Source of the DNA: Selaginella tamariscina
Lineage: Eukaryota > Streptophyta > Lycopodiopsida > Selaginellales > Selaginellaceae
DNA: 64,000 nt
Assembly (NCBI GenBank): GCA_003024785.1
Contig: PUQB01000015.1
Location: 1,060,501-1,124,500 of the forward strand
Reading direction: 5' to 3'
Part shown: positions 43,251 through 56,104 of the stretch, piece after piece
How positions within the stretch are numbered: position 1 is the first letter of the stretch
How the letters are laid out: each line of letters begins with the position of its first letter
The notes under the pieces: model-generated
Told to the model about the DNA's origin: nothing
The model's database searches: none
What the model saw: only the letters and a program-made list of their open reading frames with translations
Translations under genes and position numbers: made by a program

Positions 43251-45280
43251 GAGCATTGTTGATGGTTGTTGCTGCTGATCACCCAGCGCAGTGTGAGCTT
43301 TTAAAGCTCTCCAACGGTATGTATAAACTATTTTGAAGCACCTTGTTTGTGACTAAAAAATTCATCACCAGGTAGAAAATGCAAAAGCCCAGTGACGCTG
43401 ATGCTAAGCATTGGAAGCATGGTGATATTTTGCGAAATTCCATGGAGCCATCTGTTCCTCGTACTTCAAGCGAGATTAGTACAGCTATTTGTCAACTTGA
43501 AGCAATAACGTGTCCTCCTTAAAATGAAAAATTTCAAAGGGATATGGGTGTGCGAGGGAGAGCATACTGCTTCGACTTGCTAAAGTATATGGGTATGAAG
43601 AAGTTTCTTGCAATTGCAATAGTCTCTAATGTATTGTTTGTTTTGGGAACAGAGTGAACTTGCTGGAGTTGTCAAGCTTTGACATCATGCATTTGTTGTG
43701 CTTAAATGTTTTGAAAATGTGCAACGAACACACATTTGGACAATACTACAGGCAGGCAAGAGCAAGTGCGAACTGTTCGAAAGGCATATGGACATCTTGC
43801 TACAACATCGCACGAACTACATGAAGCGTGGTCATCACCTGACCATCCATTAAGTCGACTCGGGTTCTGGCGCCAGACCTATGCTATGGATGGGCTTGTT
43901 GACAACGACATTCAGAATTTGTAGCATGTTGACTGAGATTACTAAGTTTTGTTCGACTGGAGCTGAACAAATGGGTGGATAGAAGACACTAGACGCATTG
44001 CGTGGAATTGTGCAACACGGTTGAGGTCCTTTGGTTCCAGAAGTTTGGCCCGCACCAATCTGTGCTACTGCATGCATTCGGCTGCGAGCACATTGTTGAT
44101 GACATTTTCATGTTCGGTTCTTCAATGAACACATGGTGCTACAACTATGAATCTGTTTTCAAGGTTCTGAATGCCATTGACACGAACAACATTCAGCAGG
44201 AGATCACTTACACAAAAGCCCACCTAAGGTCTGTACTCTCTGTTTTAACAATTGGTTGTCTTTACTAATGTGGTGGTTGGAGCAAGGCTTTCTTTACGAC
44301 GATCCAAGAACACATGATGTTGGAACAAGATCAACTGCTTCCACCCCAATGGTTGATGTTTACACTCAATCAAAATTTTGTGAAACCAGCGTCTGCATCA
44401 ATGTTGGACAAGTACTTGTGAAGAACGGCATAGTTGTGGTGAAATAAGAAAAGTTAGGACTTGAGCTATGGAGAAATTGCATGGACATGGGATCTGTGAA
44501 TTGGAGGAAACACATTTTGGAGACAGGGTGCTTGTCCACATGCAGAGTGGGCAATGAATCAACCAGTTACAGGTCACAGATGTAGCACACCTTGTAGGAA
44601 TCAATTTTTGAAACATCCAATATATACAGCTAACAATGCTTTGGCCACAAGGCAGTTTGTATTAAAGGCGCAATTTCAAGTGTGGAAGTACGTTGGTGAC
44701 CTGGGACCCAGATAATCCAGGCATGTTCATTTATAGACTTCAAACTTTTTTTTTTACATCAAGCTATGTTGATGCAGGTGAAGTTTGTTATGCTCAGCTA
44801 AGGGAAATATTTTCCGTTGACTACAGCAGTCAAATATATGTGTTATTTTCAGTGGACTTTAGAAAGTAAGCATTTAAGTTTACTATTGGATTTGAAATTC
44901 ATTTCTGGTTTCCATGTGCAGATACCACTGTGTTGATCGTCGTTCTTGCCCTGCTATTCACAAAGCTAGCGGAATGCATGTTTTAGCTCCAAGTAGCTAT
45001 CCGTTTGACTCGACTTGCATTTTATTAGTTGAAGACATTCTAAGGGAGGTATGTATAGTACCACATACGGACCCAGGCATGGCAAACAGAGGCTTCGACA
45101 TTGCTGTTGAAGTAATCGCAAGCTCGTTTCCAATGCATATACAGACTGGGGCCGGTAGAAATCCTGTGGGATTGAAGCAGGTGATATTGTGGAGATACTT
45201 AGAAGGGCAGGGCTCAAATTTGTGCATGTTCAATCAAGCAACGCTGACACCCGCACAATGGATGTGTAGTGGCTGATCCA
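43251..45280 (+). pseudogene. KDZ/CACTA-like transposase relic (C-terminal part)
   Basis: Broken frames contain FDIMHLLCLNVLK (about 43.68 kb), which resembles the D-x-MH segment of such transposases. An 88-codon frame (44002-44268) with LLHAFGCEHIVDDIFMFGSS, then NTWCYNYES and EITYTKAHLR resembles the H...G...W-C/ER region found in KDZ or DUF4218-type proteins. A later 120-codon frame (44914-45276) reads YHCVDRRSCPAIHKASG and VCIVPHTDPGMANRGFD. Stops separate these. The family call is by pattern only. Confidence 0.4.
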
Positions 45281-45769
45281 ACAACATACTGCAGATGATG
45301 AGGAGCAGTTAGTACTAGATGTTCACGTAACAATTCAAAGCAGAAGTGGGCACAGGTAGAACGATTTGTGTTTTGTGAAAACAAGTAGTAGAGAACGCAT
45401 TTGTTATTGTTGAGCTTGACGATGTGGTAGAGTTACACACAAACAGGCGGAAGATCCTCAAAGTTAAGCTACTTGAAGTTGATGATGCTGGTTTGTACAA
45501 AATAGCCAACACAAACCCATGCTAGTAGGGTGGTCTCAAATTGTTTGCAAGAGGAGAGTGCAAGTCACAAGCAACCTTGAAGGTGCTTTGCTATTTTTGT
45601 AATAGATGATGACTAAGTAAAAAAACCATAAACAAAACCTTATAGCGAAGTAGAGTCTAATATCAACTTTAGGAACTGATCCGCAATTGATACCACAATC
45701 ACATTTATCTCCACCATTGAAGCCATCTTAGTGTTCAAAGCTATTTTAGTTTCTCACAATACTCAGCCC
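45281..45769. other. Non-coding tail of the transposon relic
   Basis: No convincing coding sequence. It ends at the target-site copy CAAAG and continues logically after the LTR element at 50600. Confidence 0.4.
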
Positions 45770-45774
45770 AAAGT

Positions 45775-45986
45775 GTTAGGCACCTCTACGTACAATCTAG
45801 AGACCCTCACAATACCACCCGACCTCCCCCGAGCTGTCTCTAGTCTTCAGACGCTGCTCTCCAAAAAGACTTCCAATAATAGTGTGCCCTTAATTCTCTC
45901 TTAGATCTAGGTATAGTTCCTTAGGAATATTCTAGCTTATACCTTTTTGGGGAATATTCTTTGATTCGTTTTTATGGGTCATAACA
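45775..45986 (-). repeat. 3' LTR of a compact Ty3/gypsy element (212 bp)
   Basis: TGTTAGGCACCTCTACG to GGGTCATAACA, near-identical to 50385-50594. Almost all differences are 1-bp length changes (ACCC/ACC, CTTCC/CTCC, TTTTT/TTTT, GGG/GGGG). The adjoining plus-strand ATCCTCCCCCCATT at 45987-46000 is the polypurine tract of the minus strand. Confidence 0.93.
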
Positions 45987-46031
45987 ATCCTCCCCCCATT
46001 AGCAAGTCCTTGTCCTCAAGGGCAGTATAAC

Positions 46032-49000
46032 TTACTCAATTGGTCCTGTATCATTAGCCTCGTACATCCACAAAGAATCTACCTGGGACTCGTTCCTTGT
46101 GAGTACTCTCTTTAACTGGCTAACGTGAAACACTGGGTGCACCCTCACTCCTTCTGACAGCCGTAGTTGATATGTCACCTTATCGATACGCTCCAGAATC
46201 TCATAAGGACCTGAGTACCTAGGAGACAACTTATCATTGTGTCCCTTCCATAAGGCCACAATAGTGTTTCACCTTACATGTGTGGCAAATACCACTCAGA
46301 AATATACATAATCTCCCACCTGGAACTCTTGGAAGCTTCTGTGCTCATTAACAAACTTGATAGCTCAGCTCTGAGCTACTTGTAAGTTCTTTTTGCACAA
46401 ACTTTGAATGTTTCTAAGCTCAACACTTAGATCTTTAGCTTCCTCATCCATGTTGCCTTGAGCTTTTCTTACTTGCTAAACCAAGCTCAAAAGCTGTCTT
46501 GGGATGTCGTCCAAACATAGCATAGTATGGACTCATTCCAATGCTACTGTGCTGGCTGTTATTATAAGCAAACTCGAGTAATGGAATATACTTATCCCAT
46601 TGACCTTCCTTCTGGTTAATAGTGCACCTTAGCATATCTTCCAGAACTTGGTTCACCCTCTCTGTTTGCCCATCTGTTTCGGGATGATCTCCGCTACACA
46701 GCTTAAGCTTCACTTCTATGCACTTAGAAAAGCCTCTCCAAAAGCTAGAAGTGAACTTGGAGTCCCTATCACTTACAATATCATCTGGAAATCCGTGGAT
46801 AGGAAATACATGTTGTAAATACATTGTAGCCAGCTCAGATGCATTCACATTCTTCCCCAAGGGAACTAACTTGACAAACTTTGTCAACCTGTCCACAATG
46901 ACCCACACCTGTTCATTCTGCCTCTGTGTCCTTGGCAAATGGGTGACAAAGTCCATAGAGATACTGCCCCATCGCCTGTCTGGAATAGGCAATGGTACTA
47001 ATAGCCCACCTGGTTTCTCCCTGGGCACCTTTACTTGCTGACACTTGTCACAAGTCCTGCAGTACTCTATGATATCAGCTTTCATATTCCTCCAGTAGAA
47101 CCTCCTCTTGATCAACTCATACGTTTTCCTCCCCCAAAATGACCAGCCTCCGGGCGATCATGATGAAAATATAGTACCTGGTTGATCAAATGGTTCACAC
47201 GAGGAAGGTACACACGGCCATTGTAGTACAAAACCCCATCCTGAAATGAGAATGGTGGCTCTAGCTGTCCTTTGAGCTCCTGCACCTCGGCGTCTTGTGC
47301 TTGAGCATGTTGAACTACTTAGCTAAACTCACTGACCGTTCTTGTTAATGCATTACATAAGCGTGTTTGGAATTCTCCCACTACTGTGGCTCTCCTAACG
47401 CGTGACAAAGCATCTGCCACACGTTAGTCTTTCCTGCGCGATGCTCAATAAGAAATTTGCCAAACTCCATGAGCTTAACCATCCAGCGAGCTTGCCGAGA
47501 GTTTAACTCTTTCTGTGTGAACAGATACACCAAAGGCTTGTGATCTGTAAACACCTTGAAACTTGCACCATAAAGATAGTGCCTCCAAACTCGTAATGCA
47601 TTAACAATAGCCAGTAGTTCTTGCTCATACATTGAGTACCGTTGCTCTGCAGGATTCAAAGTACGACTCTCATAAGCAATAGGCCTTCCCTCTTGCATAA
47701 GTACAGCTCCAATGGCCACTCCACTTGCATCACACGATACCTAATAAGGCTTAGAGGGATCTGCAATACATAAAACTGTGCACGTACCAAAAGCTTGTTT
47801 CAAAGCTTGGAAACTGCTCTCCTCTGAAGCACTCCATGCAAAGGGAACGTCCTTCCTTAGCAACCTAGTTAACGGAGAAGCTTTCTTGGCATAATCCTTG
47901 ACATCCGCCGGTAATAACCAGCCATGCCCAAGAAACTCCGTAACTCTTGTGCATTGCTAGGAACTGGCCATTGCTCCACCACTGCCACCTTCTGTGGATC
48001 AGTCTTCACTCCACTTGGCGTCACAATGTGACCCAAATACTCCACTTCGCACTGAGCAAATGCACATTTGCTCTTCTTTGCATAGAGCTTGTTCTTCCTC
48101 AGCAATTGAAGAACTCTCCGCAAATGCTCCACATGCTCCTTCATATTCTTACTGTAAATAAGAATATCGTCGAGGAAGATCTCCACAAAGTCATGCAAGT
48201 AGTCACCAAACACCTCAGTCATCAACTGAGTGAATGTGGCTGGGGCATTTGTTAAGCCAAATGGCATAACAGTGAACTCAAAATGCCCGAAGCTAGTGTT
48301 GAAAGCAGTTTTGTAGATATCTGCCTCCTTCACAGCAATCTGATGATACCCGCTACGCAAGTCTATCTTGGTGAAACTCTGGCTCCACCGAGATGATCCA
48401 TGATAGTATCCACACGTGGCATGGGCATCCTATCCTTTCACTGTTTGCTTGTTGAGAGCTCTGTAGTCTATGCACATCCTCATGGTGCCATCCTTCTTCC
48501 TGACAAGCAATACTGGTGCACCAAATGGAGACTTGCTCGGTTGTATGAAGCCATATTCCAATAGCTCCATCACTTGTCTCTTAACCTCTTGCTCCTCAGC
48601 ATGGCTCAGTCGGAACGGCTTACGGTAAATGGCTTTCGTACCCTGTTCCAACACAATCTCATGCTCCACACCTCTTGCAGGTGGTAAGCCATGAGGTAGC
48701 TCAGGAGGGAAGACATCAGCAAATTCCTCAAGGACAACTTGCACAGCAGCCTCGCCCAATGTGACATTAGAAGAATCTAACTCACGTATATACATCAGAA
48801 AGACTTGATCTTCTTTATTACGGAGATATTTCTTCAAAGACATAGTAGAAAGATACTTGTTTGGAGACTCAAGCCTTGTTCCAAACCAAGTGTCTTTCAC
48901 TCCACTGTACTCAAGCTTCACTCGCTTGATGCTCCACTTGATCTCAGGATCCACACGCTCCAGCCAGCTCATCCCAAGGATGAGGTCCACACGCGCTAGC

Positions 49001-50298
49001 TCCGCAAGGAAGAAAGTCTCCACCAGCTGAGTTTTGCCAACCGTCAGCTGTAACTCCTCCACACAAGCATTCCAGCTCTGTGTGACAGTAGCTGAGCCCT
49101 CAATCTCGTATTGAGGCACAGTCTTCATGGGCAAGCTGCACTCCTGCACTAACTTTGCTGATACAAAGTTATCGCTACTTCCGCTATCCAAGAGGATTCG
49201 CACTGGACGTTCACCAAGTGTCCCTCCACCACAATAGCACGTGTGTGTGGCTCCTCCCGTGCCATGCAGTTTACCTGTCGAGCAAGAACAGACAAAAATT
49301 TACCTCGTGGCTTAGAACTATCTCCCTTGTGTTCCTCTCCACGCTCCATCTCCTGAAGCTTCTTAGGTGTCTCCTTGTCCTTGTCACCATTGAACCCCTT
49401 GCCCTTGGGCTTGTTCCTCCTGGACAATTGGCCTTCCAGTGTCCCACCTCTCCACACAGGTGGCAACGTTCACTATCAAACACCTTGACAATCTTCTTAG
49501 GCCGATTGTCGGTGCGATAAGAACTAGAAGCTACCAGCTTGGACTTCGGCCTAGCACGATGGCTATTCCCTCTATACTCCTGGTGCTCACGAGGACTTGG
49601 AGAGGTGCTCCTACCACGCTTCTTGCCATGTCGCTCATTCTCCTTAAACACCTTATCCTCCTCATTTAGCAAGCGAGCATATTCGAACAGCTCCTCTAAA
49701 GTCTTGGACTGAATTACCGAGTTAAGATGTCGCAAGTTAGCACTTCGCAGCCCATCTACAAAATAATCCTTCTGCTGGTTGACAGACACGTCAGGTACAC
49801 GGCAAAGTAATTGACTCAATTTCTCAATGTAATCGTCCAAGGTCATCTTCCCTTGCTCTAAATGTCGCAATTCACGCCTTGCATGAGACACATCGAACCG
49901 AGGAGCATACTCCTTCTTAAATAGCTCAGAGAACTCCTCCCAAGTTGCAATCATCTCCTGGTGAGCTAACTGGCGCTGATTTCGAATGCGTGTCCACCAC
50001 CTCGCAGCTTTATCCTTCAAGGCTACTGATACAGCTATCATAGCCTGCTCGGTAGTACTCCCTGTGCAGTGAGCAAGTTCGCTGCTATCTCAAGCCAACT
50101 CATAGCCTCATCCGCAGATTCTTTACCGGTAAAAGGTGGAACGCGAAGACGATCTAGCACCCTGCTCTTACCAGTCACGGTTCCTTGAGCAAGTTGATCT
50201 TCAATAGTATCCAACCGCTCACGAATCACCTCCAAGGAACCAGTCACGTACTCTTGAAATTGCTTGGAATCCTTCGCCATAGCGTATAATTCGAGCAC
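46032..50298 (-). pseudogene. Ty3/gypsy gag-pol of the 45.8-50.6 kb element
   Basis: Gag starts near 50298 (MLELYAMAKDSKQFQEYV) and continues 50041-49440 with KDKAARWWTRIRNQRQLA and a zinc knuckle CHLCGEVGHWKANC. Protease has [16 protein letters not shown] at 49.19 kb. Reverse transcriptase has [13 protein letters not shown] (48.46 kb), GYHQIAVKEADIYKTAF and a catalytic FLDD in VEIFLDDILIYS (48.17 kb). RNase H is at 47719-47381 (VFTDHKPLVYLF). Integrase is at 47115-46444 with RTCDKCQQVK, MDFVTHLPRT, VSDRDSKFTS and HPETDGQTERVNQ, giving an intact-looking core. A C-terminal part at 46259-46032 ([30 protein letters not shown]) has no chromodomain after it. Five or so frameshifts break the reading. 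With matching LTRs and a perfect target duplication, this is the youngest-looking element in the window. Confidence 0.92.
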
Positions 50299-50369
50299 GA
50301 TTTCCTGGTTCGTCCACTCCTCATTGGTGTTGTCTTCTCCTTCCCATCGGCGTCACTCATCTCGAACCT

Positions 50370-50381
50370 CCTCCGATACCA
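50370..50381 (-). other. Primer binding site of the 45.8-50.6 kb element
   Basis: The minus strand reads TGGTATCGGAGG, three bases inside the 5' LTR; a methionine-tRNA-like primer site. Confidence 0.85.
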
Positions 50382-50384
50382 AAT

Positions 50385-50594
50385 TGTTAGGCACCTCTAC
50401 GTACAATCTAGAGACCTCACAATACCACCCGACCTCCCCCGACTGGTCTAGTCTTCAGACGCGTGCTCTCCAAAAAGACTCCAATAATAGTGTGCCCTTA
50501 ATTCTCTCTTAGATCTAGGTATAGTTCCTTAGGAATATTCTAGCTTATACCTTTTTGGGGAATATTCTTTGATTCGTTTTATGGGGTCATAACA
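50385..50594 (-). repeat. 5' LTR of the compact Ty3/gypsy element (210 bp)
   Basis: Partner of 45775-45986 with the same ends, followed by the CAAAG target copy. Confidence 0.93.
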
Positions 50595-50599
50595 CAAAG

Positions 50600-50842
50600 C
50601 CACTTTGAGGTCCAAAGCCATTATGTAAAATGTCTTTGATGCCAAAAGCCGCTACACTTTGAGAAGCCAGGGCTTTTGGCTCGTTGTGGAATTAACCAAA
50701 CACCTCTCAGTTTTTAGCATGCTTTTCCCACACCTATCTTACTTAATATATGAAATAGAGACCCTCCTTGTTTTCTTCTTTTGTATAATGGACTAGCATG
50801 GAATTATACTTAGTGAGTTTAAGCTCATGACCCATCGACCCT
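50600..50842. other. Possible DNA-transposon end with a 10-bp hairpin
   Basis: GCCAAAAGCC at 50641-50650 and GGCTTTTGGC at 50671-50680 form a perfect inverted repeat. The following TTAACCAAACACCTC, read reversed as GAGGTGTTTGGTTAA, looks like a terminus of a Harbinger- or hAT-type element. No matching opposite end was found. Confidence 0.35.
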
Positions 50843-50847
50843 TAAAC

Positions 50848-51218
50848 TGTCAATCCACAACCCAAGAGCAGGATAAGAACAAGGACAAAAGCAAGGAACA
50901 AAATAAGAACAAGGAACATGACAAGAATGATCGGAAAATAATTGGTGTTGATAGTAATTGATTATATAACAATTAGGTCAGAGCTTTTATATCACAACTC
51001 CAAGAGCTAATTTAGGCATAAGCTAAAAATGATACTCCAAGAGCTAATCTAGGCATGAGCTAAAAATAATGTCTCTTATCTTGTAGGTATATCCTGTAAG
51101 CATATCCTGTAAGTATATCTTGTAGATATATCCTGTAGGCATATCCTGTATCATGTATCCTGTATTCTGTAAGTCGTATTTTGTAAGCATATCCTGTATT
51201 CTATATCGGGTCGTGACA
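50848..51218 (-). repeat. 3' LTR of the 50.8-56.5 kb chromovirus (371 bp)
   Basis: TGTCAATCCACAACCC to GGGTCGTGACA. Its right half is a run of TATCCTGTA(A/G)G-type 9-11-bp tandem repeats (51083-51190), also present in the partner LTR. The next bases, ACACCTCCTCCC (51219-51230), are the minus-strand polypurine tract. Confidence 0.9.
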
Positions 51219-51229
51219 ACACCTCCTCC

Positions 51230-54200
51230 CTAAGAACGAGTTTCATGAGTCTTAGGACCTGGTTTAGCAAGATAACGTTGATGGAAGGCAGCAACCTTGG
51301 AAGAAGCATGGAGTAAATTGGATGCAGGTCCCCAAGTGTAATTGGTAGGCAAATAACCTTTCCAATCCACCAAGTATTGAAGTTGGCAGCGATGAAGACG
51401 AGAATCAAGGATGACTGCAACTTCGTACTTAGATTCATCGTCAATGACCACAGGAGGGGGAGGAGAGAAGCACGACCAGGAAGAGAAGAAGGATGATATG
51501 GTTCCAACAAAGAAGTGTAAAACATAGGATAAAGTTTTACAGTAGATGGTAGCTCTAGTCGAAAAGCTACAAGATTAACCTCAGCAGAAGGGCCCAATAG
51601 TTGAAAATTCAACTTAGAAGAAGACCTGTTGGTGCGGATATGTCGACAAAGAAGCCACATAAGATCACCAACCTTATATGCAGGTGTCGACTAACGATGA
51701 GCATTAGCGTGATGCTTGTACCATTCTTGTGCCTGCTGAAGATAAATTCGAAGATCATCTTGTACCTAACAAAGATGCTGGAGATGATCTTGTACTGCAT
51801 GAGTGGAAGAAGGAGAAGCATGAGGAGCAAAGTCAAAACGTGGATGATAGCTTGTAAGAGCGAAGAAAGGTGTCTGGCATCTAGATGCGTGAACGGAGTT
51901 GTTGTAAGCAAACTCCACCATAGGAAGAAGGTCCAACCAGTTGTCCCGCTGGTAAATGATAAAGCAGCGAAGATACTGCTCCAAAGTTTGAATCGTGCAT
52001 TCTGATTGCCCATTAGTTTGCGGATAATATCCTAAAGAAAGGTCCATTTTAACTTATAAACTTTGGAGAAGCTCTCGCTAAAATCTGGACATGAATTGTA
52101 GGCCTCGATCAGAAACAATGCTCTCATGAAGACCATGATGTCGGAACACTTCATGGATCACCAACTCAGCAGTTGTCTGGCCTGTAGCCGTCTTGTTATA
52201 GGGTAGAAAATGAACCTATTTGGTGAAACGGTTAACCACCACAAGAACTGGATCAAATCCATGAGAAGGAGGAAGATCTGTGAGGAAATCCATAAAAATG
52301 GATCTTTAAGGAGCATAGGGAACATGAAGAGGACGAAGAAGACCAGAGAGTGCATGATGAGGCATCTTTAACCTATTGCAAGTGTCACAACTCCGTACAA
52401 ACTTTTCCACAAAACCTCGCAACCCAGGCCACTAATAGTTGTAAGTCACCAACTCAACTGTCTTGGCCACACCAAAATGTCATGTAGTCGGGGTATCATG
52501 ACAATCTTGTACCACACCAGTCCTATAAACACTAACAGGAATGTACAGGAGACCCTCCAGGTACATGAGTTTGTCTTGTATGACAAACAACTTGTAATTT
52601 GTATGGGAACTGGAGGAAGAGGAGCTTGCGATGCCATGACTAATGTGTGAGAACACATTCTTCACCAAGTCATCTATAGCCAATTAAAACGGATGCCCTA
52701 TAGAAGTGTTGAATTTGCTAGAGCCTGATGAACCTATAGTGCCGCAAGCCGAAATCAATCAGGACCCAACAACACTTGCTTTTGATAGTCATATGCAGGA
52801 TCACTTGGGGTCGGTGCAAGGTAAGAGCACCTAGACAATACATCCGCTTTACCATTTTAAAAACCAAGCATGTAAATAATAACAAATTCAAAAACGTGAT
52901 AAGAATTCCACCCACCTAGCCTGTTGTAGACTGATAACTCGAGCCGTTTGAAAAAACTCTAGGTTCTTATAATCTGTAAGAACTTGTACAGGATGCGCAA
53001 CACCTTTCAGGAATTGTTTCCACTTCTCGAATGAATCCACAATACCCTTGAGTTCCTTATCATGAATCTCGTAAGTGATCTCCGCCAAAAGGAATTTACA
53101 AGAGTGAAAAGCTACAGAATGGAGTAACTTGTCTTCTCCAACTTGTGATAGGATAGAACCTACTGCAAAGTCCGAAGCATCTGCTTCAACAAAGAAGGGA
53201 CGAGAAGGATCAGGATGTATTAAAATCGGAGCTATTGTGAAAGCGTCCTTGAGTGCTGTGAATGCATGTTCCTTGTCTGACCAAGAGAAATTCCCTGTGC
53301 ACTTGGTGAGTTCCGTGAGTGGAAGTACACACTTGGAGAAGTCCTATATGAATCGCTTATAGAAATTTGCAAAGGTAAGGAAATATTGTATGTCTCGTAC
53401 AGACTTAGGCCTCTCCCACTCCATGACAGTCTTCACTTTGTGCATATCTATTGAGACGCTGATAGGAGACGATGTAGCCCAATAACTCTACAGTATCCAT
53501 GTTTGAAAAACACTTCTCCAACTTCACATATAGGCCATGCTCGTGAAGCTTCTGTAGAACTAGTCATACATGTTTGTCATGTGCCACTTGGTCCTTGAAG
53601 AAATCAGGATGTCAAAGGTGATCACCACCAACTGGTCCAAAAGTCGCAAAAGATGTCATTCACCATGTGTTGGAACATGGCTAAGGCATTTGTAAGTCCG
53701 AAAGACATCAGCATGTATCAAAGTGTCCATACCTTATATGAAAGGTAGTCTTCCACTCATTGCATAGACGAATCCGTACAAGATTGTAGGCCCCTCGTAA
53801 GTCGATCTTTGTGAACACCTTTGCTCCTCATAACTGATCGAGAAGTTTCATGATCAATGGCAACAGGTATTGGTTCCGGATGGTGACTTGATGAAATCTT
53901 TGTAGTCCACAACCAAACGCAAACTCCATCTTTCTTCTTGACAAAGAAGATAGGTGCTTCTACATGGGACTTTGAGTGACGAATGAAGTAGTTGTCTTCA
54001 ATGTACTAACAAAGAACTCCAATTCTATAGGTGACAGTGCATAAATCAGTCCGAACAGTGGAGTCTTCCTCTGCAAGATCGATGGGACAGTCGTAGACCT
54101 GTGAATAGAAAGAACTACATCCTTGTGCTTATAAAAAAACGTCCTGAAAGAGTGATACTTGGATGACAGGAAAGAAGTAGAAAAGGAGAAGGAGATTGAA

Positions 54201-55870
54201 AAATAGGAGAGTCAGATACAAGAGGTAAAAAGAAATGTAGGATTACTTGAAAAGCAAAAAGATGAAAAGGAGCAGGATCAATGGCAAGTTCATCCATAGT
54301 AGTGGTAAGAATGTGGAAAGAGAAGGAGGAAGTTGTGAATGAAAAAGAGGAAGGATCTTGGGGATGGAATAAAAGCAAAGTAATAAAAAGAGCAAGATGG
54401 GAAACTTGTGCTGATGTTGACGAGTGTACAAGATTGGAAGAACCCTGTACAGAAGTCCGTGAATGCACAAGCGTGAGGAGAGCCTACGAATGTGCTAACC
54501 GAACTGATAGGAAGTGGATCCTTTTAAGGAGGAACCTTTGACACTGATACAGGAGCAGGCACGATCAATCATGTAGCTTATATTGCCTCAGATACTAAGG
54601 TCATATCTTGCATGCAGAAAGGTACAAGATTGATCCTAGCTGTCGGAGAGGAAAACGTGAGCGTCCTAGACCTCCAGTCGATCTGAGGATTTATAGCCAC
54701 AAACCATGGCATGCCCAAACAATGGGAGTCGTCCGAGTCTTGATCAAGTTGAAAGAAATCGAGCAATTGAATGTGCCATGGGTGCAAGAGAAAGTGTGGT
54801 AACATGGGTAACTACACTAGAAGCAATTAGATGACCATTTGTAACCTCTATAGGAACTGCATGCTTCAACTTTACCATTGGAATGCCATGCTAAGCTGCA
54901 AAAATGTCATCTATGAAGCATGCATTTGCACCAGTGTCTAACAAGGCAAACTCCTTAAGCTCTCAATTATTTAGGTGAATGCATACAGGAAACTTGAGTG
55001 ATGGAGTGGTGTGAGCAGCACCAATGAAGCCTATGCCTATGTCCAACTTCACGGCTCCTATACAAAGTAGACATTGAAGTTTTCCAACTGAACTTTAACT
55101 TCAACTTCACGTGTCTTGAACTTCCTAACTTTAACAGGACATTCTACCACCTTGTGTCCTGCTTCACCACAATACAAGCATAAGTTCTCACTGCGATGAC
55201 GTTACTTTTCAGCAATTGAAAGTGGGCCACATTTATATTTGTCGACCTCCATAGGAACTACTCTAAAAGCTATCGTAGGAACATGTGTTACAGCTACAAG
55301 ATTGACTTGCATGAACTGTTAATGGGATTTTTCCTAACGACGCACGAACAAACAGTTGTTGTAGCAAACCACCTATTGCATGATCTCTGCTAAGGTTTGG
55401 GCATCCAGTAACATAAAGAGAAGGTCCTTCACGTCATCCCTTAACCCAAAACGGAAGTGTTCGATCAATGCAGTCTCGTCCCATGGAATGTTCGTGCAAA
55501 GTTGCTAAAATTCGAATGCATAAATGGAAACTGGGTCAAAATCCTTGTGCGAGCTTCCTTAACTTCGTGCATGCGGAACGATATTTATCAGGATCTCCAA
55601 AGCAGGCTTCAAAGGCAGCTAGGAATCCTTCAAAGTCTTCCATCAATGGGTCGTCATGCTCCAGCCAAGGGGCAACCCAAGCCAGTGGGGATCCAACTAG
55701 TAAGGATGCCAAAAGGCCACATCAATCGAGTAATGGCATGGTTGCATGAGGATTAAAAGCCTGATTTGATTCAAGAAAACCTTGGAAATTGAGCGATTGC
55801 CACTGAACTTCTCCGGCATGTTGATCTTCAGCTCCGAAGAAGAGTTCGATGGAGAGGAAACCACGAATGC
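51230..55870 (-). pseudogene. Ty3/gypsy chromovirus gag-pol, heavily decayed
   Basis: Zinc knuckle CLYCGEAGHKVVEC at about 55140-55181 marks gag. The region 54805-54578 (CLGMPWFVAINPQIDW) is the end of the protease domain. Reverse transcriptase runs about 54.0-53.4 kb in several frames. RNase H is at 53088-52888 (EITYEIHDKELKGIVDSFEK; VQVLTDYKNLEFF). Integrase is at 52047-51766 (YYPQTNGQSECTIQTLEQYL; VEFAYNNSVHAS). A chromodomain closes the protein at 51451-51230 (YEVAVILDSRL; LQYLVDWKGYLP; YTWGPASNL). Stops and frameshifts are more frequent than in the neighbouring element, so this copy is older or less constrained. Confidence 0.88.
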
Positions 55871-56104
55871 TTAAGAGAGAACCTACGCAGCAGCCTTAGA
55901 GGATGCATCAGCAGCTACATGCGCTGCGTTGGTGGAACTTTGTAAATATGTGACCAACTCATGAAGCAACATTTGGTGCTCGCGTTGAAATTACTCAATA
56001 TTTGCCATGATTTGTGAAAGAGAAAAGGAGGAAAACAAAGGAGAAGAACCAAGAGTAAAAAAATAACTAAAAATCGGGGAGCTATGAAATCAGTTATTAT
56101 CAAC

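Larger units (their letters stand above)
45770..50599. repeat. 5-bp target-site duplication CAAAG
   Basis: CAAAG at 45770-45774 and 50595-50599, exact, bordering the LTR pair and fixing the element limits. Confidence 0.93.
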
